From SLHU01 sp009929975 (lineage in GTDB: Bacteria; Bacillota; Clostridia; Saccharofermentanales; UBA5734), in contig JAXGZQ010000001.1 in assembly GCA_040776905.1 (NCBI GenBank), positions 992,001-1,056,000 on the forward strand: a stretch of 64,000 nucleotides of DNA, written 5' to 3'. Of this stretch, positions 60,016 to 64,000 are shown piece after piece. The notes under the pieces are model-generated. The model was not told the DNA's origin and ran no database searches. It saw nothing but the letters and a program-made list of their open reading frames with translations. The translations under genes and the position numbers were made by a program. How positions within the stretch are numbered: the stretch's first letter is position 1; every line of letters starts with the position of its first letter.

Positions 60016-61527
60016 TCATTCGGGCTTCCGGATAATCCGCAGCGCGATGTATTGGCGGGCCGGCAGCGGGATCTTGAACCAGCCGCGATGTGTTCCGGCA
60101 TCTTCGATGGTCATGTTCCAGGTATCAATGATTTCGACTTGATAATCATGCTCATCGTCAAAATGGAAGTTACGGAACGACGGCCGCTTGATACCGAAAT
60201 AAATGAGACGCCAGGCATCCGCGTCATCTGACATTTCAGGTCCGGCACTGATGCAATCCCAGCTGTAGGGGGTCGCTTTCAGCTGCTGTCCGGGCACCGC
60301 CTCGAGAACGCGTCGAAGAAACGCGATACGCGGTTCGCTTTCGCCATGCAGATCTCCCCCATGGCTCCACCACAGGATATCCCGCGGATGGACATAGGTT
60401 TCACCATGGCCGATATACCCGCCGCGCAGCGCGACATCCCAGCAGCGATGACTCATTTCCTGAGCGGTGATATTGCCCCAGCCCTGATCGATATCACCTT
60501 CATAGCACATCTCATCAATCACAACCGGTTTTTGAAACTGGTCTCGCCAGGCCTGCGTCCGCTGGGTCTCCGACGACTGGATACTGCAGTGCGTCACCCA
60601 GTCATGACTGAAGTCATAGATCTTCGTTCCGTTATGAACCGACCTCATACGCTGGTAAGGGTCCTTTCTGATCAGCAGGTTCGCGTAAAACAGCCAATCC
60701 TCATCCGTTTTCTCCGGCAGGAAATCATATTCATTGGCCAGACTCCACCAGACATTGCGGAAGGCAGAAAAACGCGCGATGACATACTCCCAATAAAGCT
60801 GATCCTGCTCACGGCTCATCCTGGAAAAGCCCCAGCAGTCATAAGGATGCATGACAATCAAATCGGCTTCAATCCCCATCTCCATCAGGTCCATGATCCG
60901 CTGCTCAATTTTTCTGAAATGATCAACATTGAACCGTGTATAATTCCACTGGTTGCCCGGCAAAGTCCCGTGATAGGCAAAGTTTTGTTCCGTCAGTCCG
61001 CTGCGGTCACATGGCGTCCCTTCGTAGGGAAAAGTAACCGGGTCGGTAAAGTTGTGCAGATAATGTTTCGGGAAGATGCAAAAACGGATTTTATTGAAGG
61101 CAGACTGCCGCAGGGTGTCCAGTGTTTTTTGCTGCAGGGCCTGCTCCTGATGGGTCCAGACATAGCAGGTGGTGCCGAAGGGGGTATAGACGGTTTCGTC
61201 CGCATAGGCAAAGTGGCTGGTGCCGGAGACACTGACGGGGCCGTGATTGCCCGGTTTCGCGTCATTGACATCAAACTCGCCTTCGATCACTTCATCCAGG
61301 CAGCTGCCCTCAATCCGGTAGGTATAGCGGCCGGCAAATGATGGCATGAAGCGGACTTTATAGGTTGAGCCGCCGTCATAGAAACCATCCGCCCGAATGG
61401 TTTCATCCTGTCCGGAAAATGTACCGGACACATGCGCATCAACGAAAGGATTCCCTTCAGTTTTGCCATCGAATGTGACTTCAAAGACACCATATCGTTC
61501 CACGTTTTTCGATTGAACCTGTTTCAT
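60016..61527 (-). CDS. Glycosidase-like protein (DUF5060-DUF4038-DUF5605)
   Basis: A 503-aa protein. The N-terminal beta-sandwich (~1-85, ERYGVFEVTFDGKTEGNPFV then VTYKVRFMPSFAGRYTY-like strands) matches DUF5060. A central TIM barrel (~95-400) has HFAYADETVYTPFGTTCYVW, the KIRFCIFPKHYLHN strand, NVWWSLANEYDF (candidate acid-base Glu) and KPVVIDEMCYEGD (candidate nucleophile Glu), as in DUF4038 apiosidase-like families. A C-terminal beta domain matches DUF5605. No signal peptide, so intracellular. Last in the minus-strand sugar cluster with the kinase and esterase. GAGGA-rich sequence precedes the ATG. Substrate unknown, a plant-pectin-type sugar is possible. Confidence 0.88.
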   Translation of the reverse strand: MKQVQSKNVERYGVFEVTFDGKTEGNPFVDAHVSGTFSGQDETIRADGFYDGGSTYKVRFMPSFAGRYTYRIEGSCLDEVIEGEFDVNDAKPGNHGPVSVSGTSHFAYADETVYTPFGTTCYVWTHQEQALQQKTLDTLRQSAFNKIRFCIFPKHYLHNFTDPVTFPYEGTPCDRSGLTEQNFAYHGTLPGNQWNYTRFNVDHFRKIEQRIMDLMEMGIEADLIVMHPYDCWGFSRMSREQDQLYWEYVIARFSAFRNVWWSLANEYDFLPEKTDEDWLFYANLLIRKDPYQRMRSVHNGTKIYDFSHDWVTHCSIQSSETQRTQAWRDQFQKPVVIDEMCYEGDIDQGWGNITAQEMSHRCWDVALRGGYIGHGETYVHPRDILWWSHGGDLHGESEPRIAFLRRVLEAVPGQQLKATPYSWDCISAGPEMSDDADAWRLIYFGIKRPSFRNFHFDDEHDYQVEIIDTWNMTIEDAGTHRGWFKIPLPARQYIALRIIRKPE

Positions 61528-61600
61528 GATGGATTCCTCCTGTCATTTCTTCCTGATCACCACAAATGATATCCTGACTCAAAGCCGCGGACCGTTCGGT

Positions 61601-62917
61601 TCAGTGGTCGTCCCGATGGTCCAGACACATCAGCGCAAACCGCGCGCTGCCACGGGCCGCTTCTTCTTCAATCTCGGGCAAGGTGGCCGGCAAAGCGAAA
61701 ATCGCTTCCAGCCGCTGCCGTAACGCCAGGTTTTTGCGGATACCGTTTCCGGATGCGACCAGTCGATACCTCCGGTTTTCGGACAGCAACGGTTTTGCCA
61801 TGTCGTAAAGCTCATGGACCATACCGTCCAGCACCCCCCACATCAAATGCGCCGGCGTGAAATTATCCAGTGTGATGCCGGTAATGCTGCCGGTCTGATG
61901 CTCATCGTCTCGGGTTCCTGAAAACCGGGTATCGACCTGAAGCGGGTGATCCGGGTAGGGACTTGCGCACAGCAGCTGATCCATCGCCGGGTAAAGAGCA
62001 TGCTGATGAACCTCCGCCATCTGCAGAACCTCAGTAAAGAAACCGGCCAGCGCGGCGAAAGCGCGTCCGCCGCATAAAGCGGCACCGACCAGAAGATAGT
62101 GTCCGTCAAGATAGGGCCGCACTTCCAGCGGCGGCTGATCAAGCGGTTGTTCCGACCAGATGGAAACCTGGCTTCCGGTGCCATAATTCACCAGGATACT
62201 GCCGGCGGCAGACTCAACCGTGCCGGCGAAGCTGGCCTGATTATCACCGATGGCGACGGCTACCGGAATGTTTCGGTATGTGCCGGCGAAAACTGGTTCA
62301 GCGGTCACCTCCGGCAGCAGTTCAAGCGGAACATCCGCGTTCAGCAAATCCTGCCGCTTGAAATCTGATGTCAGCAGGTCCATCGCCCCGAGACTGGCCG
62401 CCTGCGTGATATGGACCAGCGGGGCCGGCCGGCCACACAGTTTCATCACACAGTAATCCGCCACAGTGCAGATCGCGGCAGCGTTCTCCGGAATCCTGCC
62501 CTGCCGCTGATGCGCATAAACAGTGGCTAGCCCGTAGCCCGGAGGAATGACCAGTCCGGTTTGATTCTCCAGACGCTGACTGTATGTCATGTCCGTCTGT
62601 TCGGGCTGAGCGCCTGTCTGATCCTGCCACGTATACAGCGGACTGACCGCGTCACCATCCTGATTGAGATAGATCATGCCATGCATCTGCCCGGTCAGCC
62701 CGATCGCCGTGATATCCGGATATTGCTCAATCAGCTGATCGCACCAGCTGATGATCTGGCTGACCATCAGTTCAGGGTCCTGTATGGCCTCATAGGGGCG
62801 GTTGCTGTGAATGAAAGGGTACTCAGCCGTCCGGACCGCCAATGGATGAAATAGTTCGTCATCATAGACGGCAGCACACAACGATGTCGTTCCAAGATCG
62901 ATTCCTATGACTGGCAT
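61601..62917 (-). CDS. FGGY-family carbohydrate kinase, sedoheptulokinase-like
   Basis: A 438-aa kinase. VIGIDLGTTSLCAAVYD is the phosphate-1 motif; AIGLTGQMHGMIYLN and VSPLYTWQDQTG are the substrate-binding block, close to sedoheptulokinases and xylulokinases; VAVAIGDNQASFAGTVES and LVNYGTGSQVSIW the phosphate-2 region; LVASGNGIRKNLALRQRLEA the adenosine site. It phosphorylates a ketose or polyol with ATP. Operon-mates (glycosidase-like protein, esterase) suggest a sugar released from plant glycan. It begins 43 bases after the hydrolase stop. The precise sugar cannot be read from sequence. Confidence 0.9.
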   Translation of the reverse strand: MPVIGIDLGTTSLCAAVYDDELFHPLAVRTAEYPFIHSNRPYEAIQDPELMVSQIISWCDQLIEQYPDITAIGLTGQMHGMIYLNQDGDAVSPLYTWQDQTGAQPEQTDMTYSQRLENQTGLVIPPGYGLATVYAHQRQGRIPENAAAICTVADYCVMKLCGRPAPLVHITQAASLGAMDLLTSDFKRQDLLNADVPLELLPEVTAEPVFAGTYRNIPVAVAIGDNQASFAGTVESAAGSILVNYGTGSQVSIWSEQPLDQPPLEVRPYLDGHYLLVGAALCGGRAFAALAGFFTEVLQMAEVHQHALYPAMDQLLCASPYPDHPLQVDTRFSGTRDDEHQTGSITGITLDNFTPAHLMWGVLDGMVHELYDMAKPLLSENRRYRLVASGNGIRKNLALRQRLEAIFALPATLPEIEEEAARGSARFALMCLDHRDDH

Positions 62918-62960
62918 GACGATACTCCTCTGTTTTTCTAGAATGATATGAATTCGTTGT

Positions 62961-64000
62961 TCAGCTCAGCCAACGCTTCAGCCACGGATAGGCCTTATCA
63001 CCGTGAATCTGGTGCTCGCCTTCGAAAAAATCGGACTCGATCCGGTCGGCGGCCTGATGCAGCGCGTACATCTGGCGGATCTGAAGCAGCGCTCTCTCAG
63101 CCGCCTGGATCGGGAAAATATCATCCTGGCGGCCATTCTCAATCAGGAGCGGGCGGGGCGCGATCAGGCTGATCAGATCCGGCAGTTCACAGTAGCCGAG
63201 CAGGCCCGGAATGTAGTTGTCAACACAATGGAACACCGACATGATGCTGTCTCTGAACGTATTGGCATATCCGCTGATGACCGCAGCTCTGATCCGCTCA
63301 TCGAGAGCCGCTGAAAACGCGGCAACGAGGCCGCCGCCGGAGATGCCCATGCAGCCGATCCTGTCTGTATTGACCCCGGGCAGCGACTGGAGGAAATCCA
63401 GATTACGCAGCGCCTGGAAAACGCGCAGACCCGGCATGGTCAGACCGAGCATCAGCAGGTAGGTCGAGATGGAATAGCAGGAGCTGTCCTCCGGCGATCC
63501 ATGCTTGTCCTCCTCGCGCCTGGCTGCACCGAAGCCGATAATTTCCGGTGCGGCAACAATAAATCCCTGACGAACCAGTGACAACGCGAAGTCCTTCTGG
63601 TAGTCCGGCTCTGTCTGACGGGGATTCCCTTCCGGATCAAGACCGATGATCGCCCGAACGCCATAGCCATGCCCGTGGCAGGCCAGGACGGCTGGCAGCG
63701 CTTCGGTCGCAGCGGCCGGTTCGGCCACTTGCACGCCGGGAATGAGCAGCCATGTCTGTGTCATCAGATGCGGCGCGATGGTCAGCTGATACAGTTCCCG
63801 CCTGAAGTCGCCGCAGTCCTCAGAGGACACTCTGACCGGATTCAGCGGTGTCTGTATTTGCTGCAGTGATGTGAGGCCAATGCTGTCCGCGACGGCTGTC
63901 TTCAGTCCGGATGACCAGACAGGCCAGTCACTCAGGTTGCCCGGCTGATTGGCGTAACGAGGCTGGTTATTGTCATAGAGTTGATTGAGAAAGCGGGTTG
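62961..64000 (-). CDS. Alpha/beta hydrolase, acetylxylan-esterase-like (5' end beyond window)
   Basis: The frame is open from 62961 to the end of the window, so the N-terminus is missing; GTG at 63830 is internal. At least 346 residues are visible. VLACHGHGYGVRAIIG and LVRQGFIVAAPEIIGFGAAR mark the hydrolase core, IGCMGISGGGLVAAFSAAL holds the nucleophile Ser in G-I-S-G-G, and LISLIAPRPLLIENGRQDDI then FEGEHQIHGD supply the Asp and His. The layout matches dienelactone hydrolase/AXE1-type deacetylases. It precedes the FGGY kinase and DUF4038 genes, forming a minus-strand sugar operon. No signal peptide can be assessed. Confidence 0.85.
   Translation of the reverse strand, partial: TRFLNQLYDNNQPRYANQPGNLSDWPVWSSGLKTAVADSIGLTSLQQIQTPLNPVRVSSEDCGDFRRELYQLTIAPHLMTQTWLLIPGVQVAEPAAATEALPAVLACHGHGYGVRAIIGLDPEGNPRQTEPDYQKDFALSLVRQGFIVAAPEIIGFGAARREEDKHGSPEDSSCYSISTYLLMLGLTMPGLRVFQALRNLDFLQSLPGVNTDRIGCMGISGGGLVAAFSAALDERIRAAVISGYANTFRDSIMSVFHCVDNYIPGLLGYCELPDLISLIAPRPLLIENGRQDDIFPIQAAERALLQIRQMYALHQAADRIESDFFEGEHQIHGDKAYPWLKRWLS

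Noticed and set aside
1..64000. tRNA or rRNA genes and CRISPR arrays
   Set aside because: Intergenic regions were read by eye on both strands; no cloverleaf or spaced repeat was found. A covariance search would be decisive.

Overview
The window looks like chromosomal DNA of an obligately anaerobic, fermentative Gram-positive bacterium (Bacillota, Clostridia-like). The evidence is a monomeric [FeFe]-hydrogenase, a glycyl radical enzyme with its activase, a SigI/RsgI sigma/anti-sigma pair, an AraC-GGDEF fusion of a kind seen in clostridia, a lipoprotein with a lipobox, and no outer-membrane genes. Base composition looks mid-50s % GC by eye. Genes are dense on both strands, with strong AGGAGG-type ribosome sites. 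Several convergent pairs abut or overlap at their stop codons. I saw no rRNA, tRNA or CRISPR array.

Layout. 0-5.3 kb: partial hemolysin III-like membrane protein, a two-gene hydrogenase operon (thioredoxin-fold ferredoxin plus H-cluster protein), enolase, and a PatB/MalY-type C-S lyase. 5.3-9.2 kb: a minus-strand sugar operon (ThuA-like protein, Gfo/Idh/MocA oxidoreductase, TIM-barrel isomerase/epimerase, second Gfo/Idh/MocA) that resembles oxidation-based glycoside catabolism. 9.4-16.6 kb: NatAB-like exporter, a catalytically degenerate EAL protein, NAD+ synthetase, a zinc-ribbon/membrane protein pair, MutM. 16.6-23.6 kb: glyoxalase, an alpha-oxoamine synthase close to serine palmitoyltransferases, a sugar-activation trio (SGNH hydrolase, GHMP kinase, GlmU-like nucleotidyltransferase), exonuclease III, CTP synthase.

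23.7-30.4 kb: a cytoplasmic sulfatase faces a four-gene minus operon holding a glycyl radical activase, a glycyl radical enzyme with an atypical active-site loop, a DapA/NanA-like aldolase and an Asp-box (sialidase-fold) protein. This is the best candidate for an undescribed anaerobic carbohydrate pathway. 30.5-33.1 kb: a second ABC transporter. 33.1-37.9 kb: larE-larB-larC (nickel-pincer cofactor synthesis) in a very tight operon with a thioredoxin-like protein and a beta-lactamase/GNAT fusion; larA is absent. 38-50 kb: FMN reductase, several signalling proteins, a GlsB-like protein, a CNNM/CorC protein, and sigI-rsgI. 50.5-54.2 kb: GNAT, a two-component system, and a lipoprotein preceded by an 11-bp tandem repeat. 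54.3-59.4 kb: an ABC ATPase/FtsX-permease operon split by an IS110-family element that carries a candidate bridge RNA. 60-64 kb: sugar genes (DUF4038/DUF5605 glycosidase-like protein, FGGY kinase, acetyl-esterase-like hydrolase running off the end).

The stretch from about 38.7 to 60 kb holds four visibly broken loci: a twice-frameshifted membrane protein, a kinase/EAL pair fused by a deletion, an rsgI interrupted by an in-frame TAG, and a deleted DUF1295 gene. It also holds the IS. The first 38 kb shows none of this. The right half is therefore either decaying or recently rearranged, unless some breaks are assembly errors.
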